The position numbers and the translations under genes are program-made. Shown piece after piece: positions 1 through 6,881 of a stretch of DNA of 14,957 nucleotides. Numbering within the stretch: the first letter of the stretch is position 1; every line of letters begins with the position of its first letter. This DNA comes from Helicobacteraceae bacterium UBA6016 (lineage in GTDB: Bacteria > Campylobacterota > Campylobacteria > Campylobacterales > UBA6016), in assembly GCA_002428055.1 (NCBI GenBank), contig DIZY01000104.1:1-14957 (forward strand), read 5' to 3'. The notes under the pieces were generated by a model, which did no database searches, was not told the origin of the DNA, and worked only from the letters and a program-made list of their open reading frames with translations.

Positions 1-424
1 CTGCCGCGAAGAAATTTACGAGGCTTTTTATGACGAGAGCGTTGAAAAAGCGTTTTTGCACTCTCACTCATACAGCGGCAACGCGCTTGGGTGCGCGGCG
101 GCAAACGCGGTTATAGATATTTTTGACGATGAAAAAATCATAGAGAGTTTAGCGCCAAAGATAGCGCAAATATCGAAGTTTTTAGATGAGTTGCAAAATG
201 ATAAAAGAGTCAAAAACACTAGACAAACAGGTATGATAGCCGCTTTTGAGCTGCAAACAGACAAAAAACGACCCTCTCTTGAGATTTTCAAAGAGGGGTT
301 AAAACACGGCGTGTTTTTAAGACCGCTTGGCAACACCATATACATTATGCCGCCGCTCGTTATTTCTCATGACGAACTAGAGGCGTTGTTTGAGGGTGTT
401 AAAAAATCAATTATGAAGGCGTAA
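1..424 (+). CDS. bioA: Adenosylmethionine-8-amino-7-oxononanoate aminotransferase, C-terminal part (5' cut by window)
   Basis: This is the 3' end of a PLP-dependent class III aminotransferase of biotin synthesis. BioA converts 7-keto-8-aminopelargonate to 7,8-diaminopelargonate with S-adenosylmethionine as amino donor, in the cytoplasm. The reading frame is open from base 2 and gives about 140 residues before the TAA at 422-424; the PLP lysine lies upstream, outside the window. Seen here are HSHSYSGNALGCAAA near the start of the fragment, which matches the BioA segment around its GNPLxCAAA motif, and a C-terminal run of the form GVFLRPLGNTIYIMPPLVI, characteristic of BioA (E. coli has a near-identical WIRPFGKLIYLMPPYII). 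That distinguishes it from ornithine or GABA aminotransferases. The TTG at 56 is an internal codon, not a start. rsmH starts 3 bases after the stop. Confidence 0.9.
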   Translation, partial: CREEIYEAFYDESVEKAFLHSHSYSGNALGCAAANAVIDIFDDEKIIESLAPKIAQISKFLDELQNDKRVKNTRQTGMIAAFELQTDKKRPSLEIFKEGLKHGVFLRPLGNTIYIMPPLVISHDELEALFEGVKKSIMKA

Positions 425-427
425 CTT

Positions 428-1348
428 TTGAATATTCCACACAAACCGGTACTTTTAAACGAAGTGTTAGAAGTTTTTGCAGAGCTTAAAGAGTGGGTAT
501 TTGTGGACGCGACGCTAGGATACGGCGGACACTCAGAGGCTATTTTGTCGGCTCACCCAAATATAGAGCTTATCGGCGTAGATAGAGACGACGAGGCGAT
601 AGCTTTTAGCTCGGAGAGGCTCAAAAAGTTTGGCGATAGAGTCAAAATCATCAAATCCGATTTCGCCTCCGCTCTTGCAAAAATAGATACGTCAAATATT
701 GTCGGAATCTTGGCGGATATAGGCGTATCATCGTTGCAACTCGACAAAAGGGAGCGCGGCTTTTCATTTGAATCGGAGACTCTTGATATGCGAATGGACT
801 CTTCCCAAGAGTTTAGCGCGTACGACGTGGTCAACGGCTACTCTGAAAATGAGCTTGAGAGAATCATAAGAGTTTACGGCGAAGATAGATTTTCAAAAAA
901 AATAGCCTCTTTGATAGTGAAAAGGCGTAAAGAGTCAAAATTTACAACCGCCAAAGAGCTAAGCGCACTCATAGGAGCAAACTTCAAAGGCGGCAAGATA
1001 AATCCGGCAACACTAACCTTTCAGGCGATTAGAATAGAGGTAAACTCGGAGCTTGAGCAACTTGAAAATTTTTTGGAAAATGTAAAAAATCTTTCTCAAA
1101 ATGGTAAAATTTTGGGTATTATTTCTTTTCATTCGCTTGAAGATAGGATAGTTAAGACCGCTTTTAAAGAGTGGTCTCGTTCTTGTATTTGCCCGCCTGA
1201 AGCATATAGGTGCACCTGCGGAAATAACAACGAACTTGGCGATATAATTACAAAAAAACCGCTTATCGCATCGGATACCGAGCTACGGACAAATCCAAGA
1301 GCGAGAAGCGCAAAACTAAGGGCTTTTAAATTTGCAGGCAACAGCTGA
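428..1348 (+). CDS. rsmH: 16S rRNA (cytosine1402-N4)-methyltransferase RsmH (MraW)
   Basis: RsmH methylates N4 of C1402 in 16S rRNA at the ribosomal P site, using S-adenosylmethionine. The 306-residue length is normal for the family. The protein opens with IPHKPVLLNEVLEVF, followed by the SAM-binding loop VDATLGYGGHS (about residues 26-36) and the acidic GVDRDDEA strand end. Also visible are ADIGVSSLQLD and RGFSF in the catalytic core, NPATLTFQAIRIEVN, ISFHSLEDRIVK, and the late cysteine cluster CICPPEAYRCTCG, all RsmH hallmarks. The start is a TTG 3 bases after bioA, with an AAGG-type site just upstream inside bioA. The next gene overlaps its end by 17 bases. In most bacteria rsmH heads the division and cell-wall cluster; here only a possible ftsL follows. 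Confidence 0.97.
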   Translation: MNIPHKPVLLNEVLEVFAELKEWVFVDATLGYGGHSEAILSAHPNIELIGVDRDDEAIAFSSERLKKFGDRVKIIKSDFASALAKIDTSNIVGILADIGVSSLQLDKRERGFSFESETLDMRMDSSQEFSAYDVVNGYSENELERIIRVYGEDRFSKKIASLIVKRRKESKFTTAKELSALIGANFKGGKINPATLTFQAIRIEVNSELEQLENFLENVKNLSQNGKILGIISFHSLEDRIVKTAFKEWSRSCICPPEAYRCTCGNNNELGDIITKKPLIASDTELRTNPRARSAKLRAFKFAGNS

Positions 1349-1631
1349 ATTAGAGTACGACAAACACAGTCTTCTTGACGAAATAGACTCCCTAAACAAT
1401 GCAGAGTGCGGTCTCGGTCTAAAAAGCGTCGCAACAGCTCTTGCCGCCTTAATGCTTGCTGCCGGAATTACAATTCCAAAAGTATATCTCTCTTCAAGTA
1501 TCTACTACACCAGTCTGGAGACTGATTCACTATATTCAAGCTACAAATCTCTTAAGGAAGAAAATAAATATCTAGAACAAAAACTAGAATTTATGCGTTA
1601 TAAAAACTCCGTACTTTTATCATTGGATTAA
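1332..1631 (+). CDS. Small membrane-anchored coiled-coil protein in the ftsL position
   Basis: The predicted 99-residue protein has a hydrophilic N-terminus, one hydrophobic segment at roughly residues 34-54 rich in Ala and Leu, and a C-terminal stretch (about 60-95) with the charged heptad pattern of a coiled coil (SLKEENKYLEQKLEFM). This architecture, and the position directly after rsmH, match FtsL, the bitopic divisome protein that pairs with FtsB. Sequence identity to any FtsL cannot be judged by eye because the family is very divergent. The only possible start before the membrane segment is the TTG at 1332, inside rsmH. An AAGGG at 1318-1322 lies 9 bases upstream, which supports both the start and translational coupling. 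It could instead be an unrelated small membrane protein. Confidence 0.65.
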   Translation: MQATAELEYDKHSLLDEIDSLNNAECGLGLKSVATALAALMLAAGITIPKVYLSSSIYYTSLETDSLYSSYKSLKEENKYLEQKLEFMRYKNSVLLSLD

Positions 1632-1641
1632 AAATCGTTTA

Positions 1642-1659
1642 AGTTATTTTGCCTACAAT
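1642..1659 (+). promoter_or_regulatory. Probable sigma-70-type promoter for the 1686-2499 unit
   Basis: TACAAT at 1654-1659 is preceded by a T-rich stretch (AGTTATTTTGCC). This matches the Campylobacterota promoter style, with a -10 box behind T-tracts and no defined -35. Transcription would begin near 1666, leaving about 20 bases before the ATG at 1686, with AAGGAG between them. Confidence 0.55.
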
Positions 1660-1685
1660 GCAGATACACTCAAAAAGGAGAGACG

Positions 1686-1904
1686 ATGAGCGAAGCAAAA
1701 CTACTAAACACCATCAATTTGGCAAGCCTAGAGGGCGGCAAAATCACACTTAGCAAGATGGAGCACCCGTATGGTGCAAATTCGCACCCCGTGGTAAGTA
1801 TCGGCATAAGCCTAAAGGGAGAGGAGCCGGACTGGAAGGTTCATATTCCTTATGAGAACATAGACGAGCTAATCGAGGCTCTAAAAGCGGCGAAAGCCCA
1901 ATAA
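1686..1904 (+). CDS. Small conserved-looking protein of unknown function (72 aa)
   Basis: This is a short acidic cytoplasmic protein with no signal peptide or membrane segment. The start is secure: AAGGAG at 1675-1680 sits 5 bases before the ATG. The sequence suggests a small alpha/beta fold, with a strand GGKITLSKM, a strand VVSIGISL, a strand DWKVHIPY and an amphipathic C-terminal helix IDELIEALKAAKA. The strand-strand-strand-helix layout faintly recalls PC4-like single-strand DNA-binding proteins, but no diagnostic residues are evident and I do not claim it. The gene ends 13 bases before the YceI-family ATG and is probably co-transcribed with it. The function is unknown. Confidence 0.7.
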   Translation: MSEAKLLNTINLASLEGGKITLSKMEHPYGANSHPVVSIGISLKGEEPDWKVHIPYENIDELIEALKAAKAQ

Positions 1905-1905
1905 A

Positions 1906-1909
1906 AAGG
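1906..1909 (+). promoter_or_regulatory. Ribosome binding site that fixes the start of the YceI gene
   Basis: AAGG at 1906-1909 lies 8 bases before the ATG at 1918. The in-frame GTG at 1909 overlaps this site and would add only three residues in front of the signal peptide, so the ATG at 1918 is preferred. Confidence 0.6.
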
Positions 1910-1917
1910 TGCATAGA

Positions 1918-2499
1918 ATGAAAAGTGTAGTTATAGGATTTTTTACGGCTTCGATTTTGTGCGCTTCGGCATTTGCGGCTGATTATACTCTTGACAATTC
2001 ACACTCAAGCGTCGGCTTTAGCGTCAAACACCTAATGGTCAGTAATGTAAAAGGCAAGTTCAAAGCGTTTGACGGCAATTTTACGGTCGACGAAAAAACA
2101 AATAAGTTAACAAAACTAGAGGGGACTACCGATACGGCGACGGTCGACACCGATATACAAAAACGAGACGACCATCTAAGGGGCGCAGATTTTTTTGATG
2201 CCGCTAAATACCCGAAAATGAAATTCGTAATGACAAAATATACCCCGTTAAAAGCCGGAAAAGCAAAAATAGCCGGAAATCTAACAATCAAAAACACTAC
2301 AAAGCCTATCGTATTTGACGCAGAGGTAAGCAAAGCCGTACAAGATATGGCTGGCGATACAAGAGTCGGTATTTCGCTTAGCTCTCAAATCAATAGAAAA
2401 GATTTTGGGCTAAACTGGAATAAAACACTAGAAGCCGGTGGATTCGTAGTCGGAGATGAGATTAAAATCAGCGTAGAGCTAGAGGGTGTTGCGAAGTAA
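1918..2499 (+). CDS. YceI-family periplasmic protein
   Basis: This 193-residue exported protein belongs to the YceI family, a lipocalin-like beta barrel known to bind polyisoprenoid (isoprenoid quinone-like) lipids in the periplasm. A clear signal peptide (KSVVIGFFTASILCASAFA) ends in an AxA cleavage site after about residue 20. The mature part begins YTLDNSHSSVGFSVKHLMVSN, the standard YceI opening (Y.ID..HS.V.F.VKHL). Further family signals are GKF..FDG.F, IQKRDDHLRGADFFDAAKYP, the GNLTIKNTTKPI strand and the GFVVGDEIKISVELE ending. The length is typical of the family. The true ligand and role in this organism are unknown; relatives are often stress- or acid-induced. The terminator right after the stop suggests this is the last gene of its unit. 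Confidence 0.93.
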   Translation: MKSVVIGFFTASILCASAFAADYTLDNSHSSVGFSVKHLMVSNVKGKFKAFDGNFTVDEKTNKLTKLEGTTDTATVDTDIQKRDDHLRGADFFDAAKYPKMKFVMTKYTPLKAGKAKIAGNLTIKNTTKPIVFDAEVSKAVQDMAGDTRVGISLSSQINRKDFGLNWNKTLEAGGFVVGDEIKISVELEGVAK

Positions 2500-2507
2500 A
2501 TAGACTG

Positions 2508-2544
2508 AAGATGGGCAAGCAAAAACTCTTGCCCATCTTTTTTT
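2508..2544 (+). terminator. Strong intrinsic terminator, possibly bidirectional
   Basis: A 12-bp perfect stem (AAGATGGGCAAG at 2508-2519 pairing with CTTGCCCATCTT at 2528-2539) encloses an 8-base A-rich loop, and a run of seven T's (2538-2544) follows. It starts 9 bases after the YceI stop codon. The convergent minus-strand gene ends at 2543, at the edge of the T run, so the same hairpin is placed to stop minus-strand transcription too. On that strand the following tract is less T-rich. Confidence 0.93.
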
Positions 2545-2845
2545 ACATCATAGGTCTACTGCCCTGACCTCTTGGCGGATTATTAGCATCATTTCTAGGT
2601 TCATTTTTTGGTCGCAAATCTTTCATGGCATCCGCCTCTTTTTTTCTGCACTCTTTCAAAGCGTCTATGTTCGCAGAGGCATCCACACAGCTCTTAAACT
2701 CTTTAATAACGCTCATTCTCTTATCCGCCATTTCGCTCATATGCGCTTTTGCAGTTTCAAAATTTGCAGGATTATTAGGTCCCTTTGCAAACGAAGAAGA
2801 GGCGATAAACGCTGCAGCTATCGAAACAAAAATAAACTTTCTCAT
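2543..2845 (-). CDS. Small exported protein with a cysteine pair, function unknown
   Basis: This 100-residue protein starts with a textbook signal peptide (RKFIFVSIAAAFIASSSFA, cleavage after residue 20), so the mature protein of about 80 residues is probably periplasmic. It is mostly helical and charged, with two cysteines (C53 and C66, C-x12-C) likely to form a disulfide, and ends in a Pro/Asn/Arg-rich disordered tail. I associate small secreted proteins with a CV-A-DALK-C type core with Campylobacterota, but know no function for them; the helical, Met-rich core is only loosely reminiscent of Spy/CpxP-type chaperones. AGGAG lies just upstream of the ATG on the minus strand, which supports the start. 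It converges on the YceI gene and shares its terminator. Confidence 0.8.
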   Translation of the reverse strand: MRKFIFVSIAAAFIASSSFAKGPNNPANFETAKAHMSEMADKRMSVIKEFKSCVDASANIDALKECRKKEADAMKDLRPKNEPRNDANNPPRGQGSRPMM

Positions 2846-2884
2846 TGAATTCTCTCCTGTTTTTAGCTTTTGAATGCTTCTTTA

Positions 2885-2890
2885 ATTTTA
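2885..2890 (-). promoter_or_regulatory. Candidate -10 box for the small exported protein
   Basis: Read on the minus strand, TAAAAT lies about 40 bases upstream of the ATG at 2845, within an AT-rich stretch. It resembles other -10 boxes in this window but has no supporting -35, so it is tentative. Confidence 0.35.
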
Positions 2891-2938
2891 CTCCTTCAAA
2901 CTTTTAAAACGGAATAAAAAATGAATTTTTATATTCAC

Positions 2939-2944
2939 AGGGGG
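2939..2944 (+). promoter_or_regulatory. Ribosome binding site that decides the start of the NifQ-like gene
   Basis: AGGGGG at 2939-2944 lies 6 bases before the ATG at 2951. The alternative in-frame ATG at 2921 would add 10 residues and has only a weak GGA upstream, so 2951 is preferred. Confidence 0.55.
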
Positions 2945-2950
2945 CTAAAA

Positions 2951-3274
2951 ATGCAAAAAACAGATGATGCTCAGAAATTAATCCTACTCCTCTGCTCAAA
3001 TGGAGCAAACGATTTTGCCAAAACGGCGCTCGCAAACTATATAGCCGTAAAAGCCTTTGAACCTGGTCATCTATACTACGATATGGGGCTGCACTCAAGA
3101 AGCGAAATGAACCACCTTATGCACGATAACTACCCCTCTCTCGCTGCGCAAAGGCCTCCTGAAAAGAGATGGAAAAAGTTTTTGTTCGATGAAATAAACT
3201 CTATTGCACCGGCTTGCTACGGCTGCCTAGATGCCCAAAACTGTTTTAAATGCGATGTTTTGGAAGCTGGTTAA
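2951..3274 (+). CDS. nifQ: Short NifQ-like protein (molybdenum delivery for nitrogenase cofactor)
   Basis: NifQ donates molybdenum, on an Fe-S cluster carrier, for FeMo-cofactor assembly. This 107-residue protein shows the conserved C-terminal NifQ block: DMGLHSRSEMNHLM, YPSLAAQRP, KRWKKFLFDEI and a terminal cysteine cluster (family form: DLGL-R-L--L, FP-L--N, MKWKKFFY). It is shorter than the roughly 160-190 residues I expect for NifQ, and lacks most of the N-terminal region. The cysteines are C89, C92, C98 and C101. C89-x2-C92-x5-C98 matches the last three of the usual C-x4-C-x2-C-x5-C, but the first position is Ser84 and an extra cysteine follows at 101. nifA lies 86 bases downstream, which supports a nitrogen-fixation role. 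What remains uncertain is whether it is a working NifQ or a divergent relative. Confidence 0.75.
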   Translation: MQKTDDAQKLILLLCSNGANDFAKTALANYIAVKAFEPGHLYYDMGLHSRSEMNHLMHDNYPSLAAQRPPEKRWKKFLFDEINSIAPACYGCLDAQNCFKCDVLEAG

Positions 3275-3325
3275 ACTGTCTATATTTTAAACAACTGTTT
3301 TTGTAAGTATGCTACATTTTTGAGT

Positions 3326-3331
3326 TAAAAT
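3326..3331 (+). promoter_or_regulatory. Candidate -10 box for nifA
   Basis: TAAAAT lies behind a T-rich stretch (ACATTTTTGAGT) 29 bases before the nifA ATG. The 86-base gap between the NifQ-like gene and nifA therefore probably holds a separate vegetative promoter. No sigma-54 -24/-12 element was seen in the gap. Confidence 0.45.
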
Positions 3332-3360
3332 TCTACAAAAGCTCATAGTAAGGTGCCAAA

Positions 3361-4914
3361 ATGAGACATAAAGAGTTACAAAATTGTACTGAATGCGTCA
3401 AACTGGCGGAGTTAGAAACCCTACTTGAACTATCTCGCCTACTGATGGGCTCGCAAAGTCTAGAACAGAAAGTATCCGACTCACTAAAAACGCTCAAAAA
3501 CTACCTCAATCTTGAAAGATGCTCAGTGCATCTTTCAAATGATGAAAGAAGAGAGTTAAATATCTTCTGCTCGGTTGATTTGACGCCAAAACAAAAAATG
3601 TTGGCTTCATACAAGGTCGGCGAAGGCGCAACTGGACTTGCCGCCAGCACCAAAGAGCCTATCGTAATCGAAAATATTCATAGCGATATACTCTTTCTTA
3701 ACAAAACAGGCGCCAGACGCATAGATGATATATCGTATATCGCAACACCTATGATAACCGGCGATAGCGTGGTTGGGGTACTTGGCGTTAGCCTTACCAA
3801 AAAAACGGCATTGGATTTTGAAGAGTGCATCAACTTCTTAACGATAGTCGGCTCCACACTAGCGCAAGCTATAAAGCTAGAAAGCACCCATAAAGAGGAG
3901 AAAAAAAAGCTAGAACTACAAAATAGCTACTACAAGTCAGAGGTTTTGCAGGCTTCAAACTTTGAAAGCATCATAGGCGAGAGCTCAAAAATGAAAGAGG
4001 TGTTTGGCATCCTCAAAAAAATAGCCGCCTCCAAAGCAACCGTCCTTGTACGCGGTGAGACCGGAACCGGAAAAGAGCTTATAGCGGCGGCTCTACACCA
4101 AACTAGCGCCAGAAAAGATGGGCCGTTTGTAAAACTAAACTGTGCGGCAATAGCGGAGAGTCTTCTAGAGAGCGAACTTTTCGGACATGAAAAAGGCGCT
4201 TTTACCGATGCCAAAGAGATGCGAAAAGGCAGATTTGAACTAGCCGACGGCGGTACGCTATTTTTGGATGAGATAGGCGACATATCTGCGTCCTTGCAAG
4301 TCAAATTGCTCAGGGTACTCCAAGAACAAGAGTTTGAAAGAGTTGGCGGCTCAAAAACCATCAAAGTAGATGTTAGGGTGGTTGCCGCAACGAATAGAAA
4401 TCTTGAAGATATGGTAGAAAAGGGGGAGTTTAGAGAAGATCTCTTCTATCGGCTAAATGTCATACCTATACCGCTTCCTCCGCTAAGAGAGAGAGGTAAA
4501 GATATATTGATGCTTGCAAACCATTTTTTATTCAAATTTTGCAAACTGCACAAAAAAGAGCTTGAGTTTGACGAGACCGCATACGCAATACTTTCCGACT
4601 ACTCTTGGCATGGAAATATAAGAGAGCTAGAAAATACAATAGAGAGGATAGTGCTGCTCAACGATAACGGTGTTATAGACTCAACCGTCATGGCGGCGGC
4701 CCTACCTGGTATATACGCCAAAGAAAAACTAGGCGCCGCATCTCAAAAAAACGACGGCGTTGTTACAAGAACAGAGCTTGAAGCGATAGAAAAAGAGGCA
4801 ATAATAAACGCCCTAAGAGAGTGTGGCGGCATTCAGGCAAAAGCTGCTAGAAAACTCGGAATTACGGTGCGACAGATAGGCTATAAAATTCTTAAATACG
4901 AGATAGAGGTATAA
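3361..4914 (+). CDS. nifA: NifA, sigma-54-dependent nitrogen-fixation activator
   Basis: NifA is an enhancer-binding ATPase that remodels RNA polymerase-sigma54 to switch on nif genes. The 517-residue order is GAF sensor (about 20-175), AAA+ domain (about 203-435) and a Fis-type helix-turn-helix (about 475-515). The GAF segment has the NifA-like [20 protein letters not shown] and FLNKTGARR. The ATPase shows Walker A GETGTGKE (from G232), [11 protein letters not shown], Walker B TLFLDE (D303, E304), an RVVAATNR sensor stretch, and [20 protein letters not shown]. The C-terminus [22 protein letters not shown] is strongly NifA-like. The sigma54-contacting loop at 279-284 reads GAFTDA, not GAFTGA. 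The linker between ATPase and HTH has no cysteines, unlike oxygen-sensitive rhizobial NifA; a CxxC sits at residues 9-12. TAAGG lies 7 bases before the ATG. It follows the NifQ-like gene. Confidence 0.92.
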   Translation: MRHKELQNCTECVKLAELETLLELSRLLMGSQSLEQKVSDSLKTLKNYLNLERCSVHLSNDERRELNIFCSVDLTPKQKMLASYKVGEGATGLAASTKEPIVIENIHSDILFLNKTGARRIDDISYIATPMITGDSVVGVLGVSLTKKTALDFEECINFLTIVGSTLAQAIKLESTHKEEKKKLELQNSYYKSEVLQASNFESIIGESSKMKEVFGILKKIAASKATVLVRGETGTGKELIAAALHQTSARKDGPFVKLNCAAIAESLLESELFGHEKGAFTDAKEMRKGRFELADGGTLFLDEIGDISASLQVKLLRVLQEQEFERVGGSKTIKVDVRVVAATNRNLEDMVEKGEFREDLFYRLNVIPIPLPPLRERGKDILMLANHFLFKFCKLHKKELEFDETAYAILSDYSWHGNIRELENTIERIVLLNDNGVIDSTVMAAALPGIYAKEKLGAASQKNDGVVTRTELEAIEKEAIINALRECGGIQAKAARKLGITVRQIGYKILKYEIEV

Positions 4915-4933
4915 AAAATTAAGAGCCGTCTGC

Positions 4934-4939
4934 TAAAAT
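4934..4939 (+). promoter_or_regulatory. Candidate -10 box for the yggT-slt unit
   Basis: TAAAAT lies 27 bases before the YggT ATG, in the 52-base gap after nifA. No terminator hairpin is visible after nifA, so read-through from nifA is also possible. Confidence 0.4.
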
Positions 4940-4966
4940 GAACGCAAAAAAAGAGGCGGGTTTTTT

Positions 4967-5263
4967 ATGTTCGTACTAAAAACATTACTTGAGGCCTTTG
5001 CGCACATACTGCATATGGCTCTCAACATATACATTTGGGTTATTATCATTCAAGCATTGCTTAGCTGGGTGCGCCCCGACCCATACAATCCTATAGTGCA
5101 GATACTAAATAAGCTGACAATGCCGTTGTATGCATTCATAAGAGGCAAAATACGCACGGTGTTCGGCGGAGTAGACCTGACTCCCCTTATTATTGTACTT
5201 GCGTTGCAGTTTATAGATATTTTTTTAGTCAAAATCATTAGTCACTTTGCGGCTTCTTTATAG
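4967..5263 (+). CDS. YggT-family membrane protein
   Basis: This 98-residue integral inner-membrane protein has two hydrophobic segments (about residues 15-35 and 72-93). Between them is the conserved YggT pattern: ALLSWVRPDPYNPIVQILNKLTMPLYAFIRGKI, here spread over residues 30-62, then GGVDLTPLIIVLALQF. Family members are linked to cell division, chloroplast nucleoid partitioning or osmotic tolerance, but the biochemical role is unknown. AAGAGG at 4951-4956 supports the ATG. The downstream transglycosylase begins inside its last codons (17-base overlap), so the two are probably translationally coupled. As I recall, the same YggT-slt pairing occurs in C. jejuni. Confidence 0.9.
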   Translation: MFVLKTLLEAFAHILHMALNIYIWVIIIQALLSWVRPDPYNPIVQILNKLTMPLYAFIRGKIRTVFGGVDLTPLIIVLALQFIDIFLVKIISHFAASL

Positions 5264-6881
5264 TTTTTTCTTCCTCACTGCCGCATTGTTTGCGCTATCG
5301 CTTGAGGAGTTGAGGCATGAGCCATCCGGATATGCTAGGGATCTTTTTTTGCTCAATATTATGGAGCAAAATATTACAAAAGAGCAGGTGTACCAAGCAT
5401 ATTTTTTGACCAAATCGCCAAAAAGTGCGCACTCTGCCCTACTCCTAAAAAAAAGCGGCTCAAAGAAGTTATTAACACTTTTTGATTGCATGGATAGCAA
5501 TATTTCAAGAGCGCTCAAAAAAAAGCCCGAGTGTGCGGAGCTCGGCGTTAACTACAAAAAAATATCTGATTTGCTAATGCAAAAATCCGATAAGCCGCTA
5601 CAGCTATCCGAACTTATCAAAGAAAATGCTCCGCAAAAAGCGGCCAAAATAGAGCTTCTATCCGCAATAGCAAACGAAAAACCGCAACTTACGGAAGATG
5701 CGATAGGGATTTATTTTGAAAGCTCAAATGAGTTTCGCTCCGCTTTTTTTGACATAAATCTAACGACAAAAGAGCTAAAAAGCATTACAACCTCCAAAAA
5801 TGCCAAAAGATTTGTCAAATGGGCTCTTTTTGACAAAAACAACACCGAGTTACAAAAAAGTATTGCAACAATACCTGCCGAAGAGATAAATGATTCTGAG
5901 ACGCTGTTTTTCTTGGGACTTACAAAGCTAAAGCACGGCAAATCGGCGATTGGGTCGTTTGTCAAAGCGGCTAAAACGGCGACAAACGATGAGGCTAGAG
6001 ATAGAGCCTACTTCTGGGCGTATCTACTCTCCTTAGATGAGCGGTTTTTGAAAAATGCGGCAGTTAGCGTGGATGTCAACTTCTATTCATATCTCGCCAA
6101 AGAGAGGCTCGGCAAACAGCCAAAAAATATAGAGTTTTTATCCATTCCGTCAGCTGAAAGAAGCGACAAAAACACATCTAGCCCGTTTTACTTTCAGCAC
6201 TTTCGCAAAAAGCTAAAAAATGCCGACAAAGAAGAGCTGGAAAATATTTTGTCGCAAACAAAAAAAATCAAAAACGGCGAAGCGTATTATCTGTACGCGA
6301 AAGAAAAACAAGACGGCTATAAGCGAGAGTTTTTTTTACTTCCATACGGCGACGCTTTTGCCGACTTTAACGACTCGCAAAAAACACTTTTACACGCTAT
6401 AGGCAGACAAGAGAGTCTTTTTGTACCTGCGCTAGTGAGTAGTGCATACGCAATAGGGGTTATGCAGATAATTCCGCTTTTGGCTGAGGAGCTTGCAAGT
6501 AAGAAAAAGGAGAAACTAGAGTTTTTTGAACTTTTTGAGCCTACAAAAAACATCTCATACGCCGCTTCTCACTTCAAATGGCTTGAGTCAAAGGTGGTGC
6601 ATCCAACGCTTATAGCGGTATCCTACAATGCCGGATATGGATTTTTTAAAAAAATAGAAAAAAATGGACTCTTTGTTTTTAATGAAGACGCCTTGCTAGC
6701 CTATGAGCCGTTTTGGTCAATAGAGAATATCCCTTATGACGAAACAAGGCAATACGCCAAAAAAGTATCGCTAAACTACGCTGTTTATTCTAAAAAATTT
6801 GGAACACAAACAACGCTTAGCGAACTCTTGGAAAACTTAGTAAAGCTTCGCCGTAAGAGCTTTTCAGCAGAAGCTCTATAG
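5247..6881 (+). CDS. slt: Soluble lytic murein transglycosylase (Slt type)
   Basis: Slt enzymes cleave the MurNAc-GlcNAc bond of peptidoglycan in the periplasm, leaving 1,6-anhydroMurNAc. The protein has a signal peptide at residues 1-17 (RLLYSFFFLTAALFA), a long helical region (about 20-370) like the superhelical platform of Slt70, and a C-terminal lysozyme-like SLT domain (about 378-520). The catalytic glutamate is E389 in AIGRQESLF. The other SLT signatures are visible: SAYAIGVMQIIP, ISYAASHFKWL, LIAVSYNAGYG and a late ENIPYDETRQYAKKV. The TTG at 5247 is the only usable start that keeps the whole signal peptide, because an in-frame stop lies at 5226. No ribosome site is obvious, so it probably relies on coupling to yggT. 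The 3' end overlaps the minus-strand lipoprotein gene by 65 bases. Confidence 0.93.
   Translation: MRLLYSFFFLTAALFALSLEELRHEPSGYARDLFLLNIMEQNITKEQVYQAYFLTKSPKSAHSALLLKKSGSKKLLTLFDCMDSNISRALKKKPECAELGVNYKKISDLLMQKSDKPLQLSELIKENAPQKAAKIELLSAIANEKPQLTEDAIGIYFESSNEFRSAFFDINLTTKELKSITTSKNAKRFVKWALFDKNNTELQKSIATIPAEEINDSETLFFLGLTKLKHGKSAIGSFVKAAKTATNDEARDRAYFWAYLLSLDERFLKNAAVSVDVNFYSYLAKERLGKQPKNIEFLSIPSAERSDKNTSSPFYFQHFRKKLKNADKEELENILSQTKKIKNGEAYYLYAKEKQDGYKREFFLLPYGDAFADFNDSQKTLLHAIGRQESLFVPALVSSAYAIGVMQIIPLLAEELASKKKEKLEFFELFEPTKNISYAASHFKWLESKVVHPTLIAVSYNAGYGFFKKIEKNGLFVFNEDALLAYEPFWSIENIPYDETRQYAKKVSLNYAVYSKKFGTQTTLSELLENLVKLRRKSFSAEAL

Noticed and set aside
2625..2873. Plus-strand open frame opposite the small exported protein
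   Set aside because: The minus-strand frame has a signal peptide and a good ribosome site; the plus-strand frame has neither and is a shadow.
3277..3316. Possible NifA upstream activating sites (TGT-N-ACA) before nifA
   Set aside because: Two near matches exist, but the spacings are 11 (TGT 3277, ACA 3291) and 9 (TGT 3302, ACA 3314) rather than the required 10, and no -24/-12 element lies nearby.
2846..3360. Sigma-54 promoter for the NifQ-like or nifA genes
   Set aside because: No GG-N10-GC arrangement with the expected flanks was found in either intergenic region.
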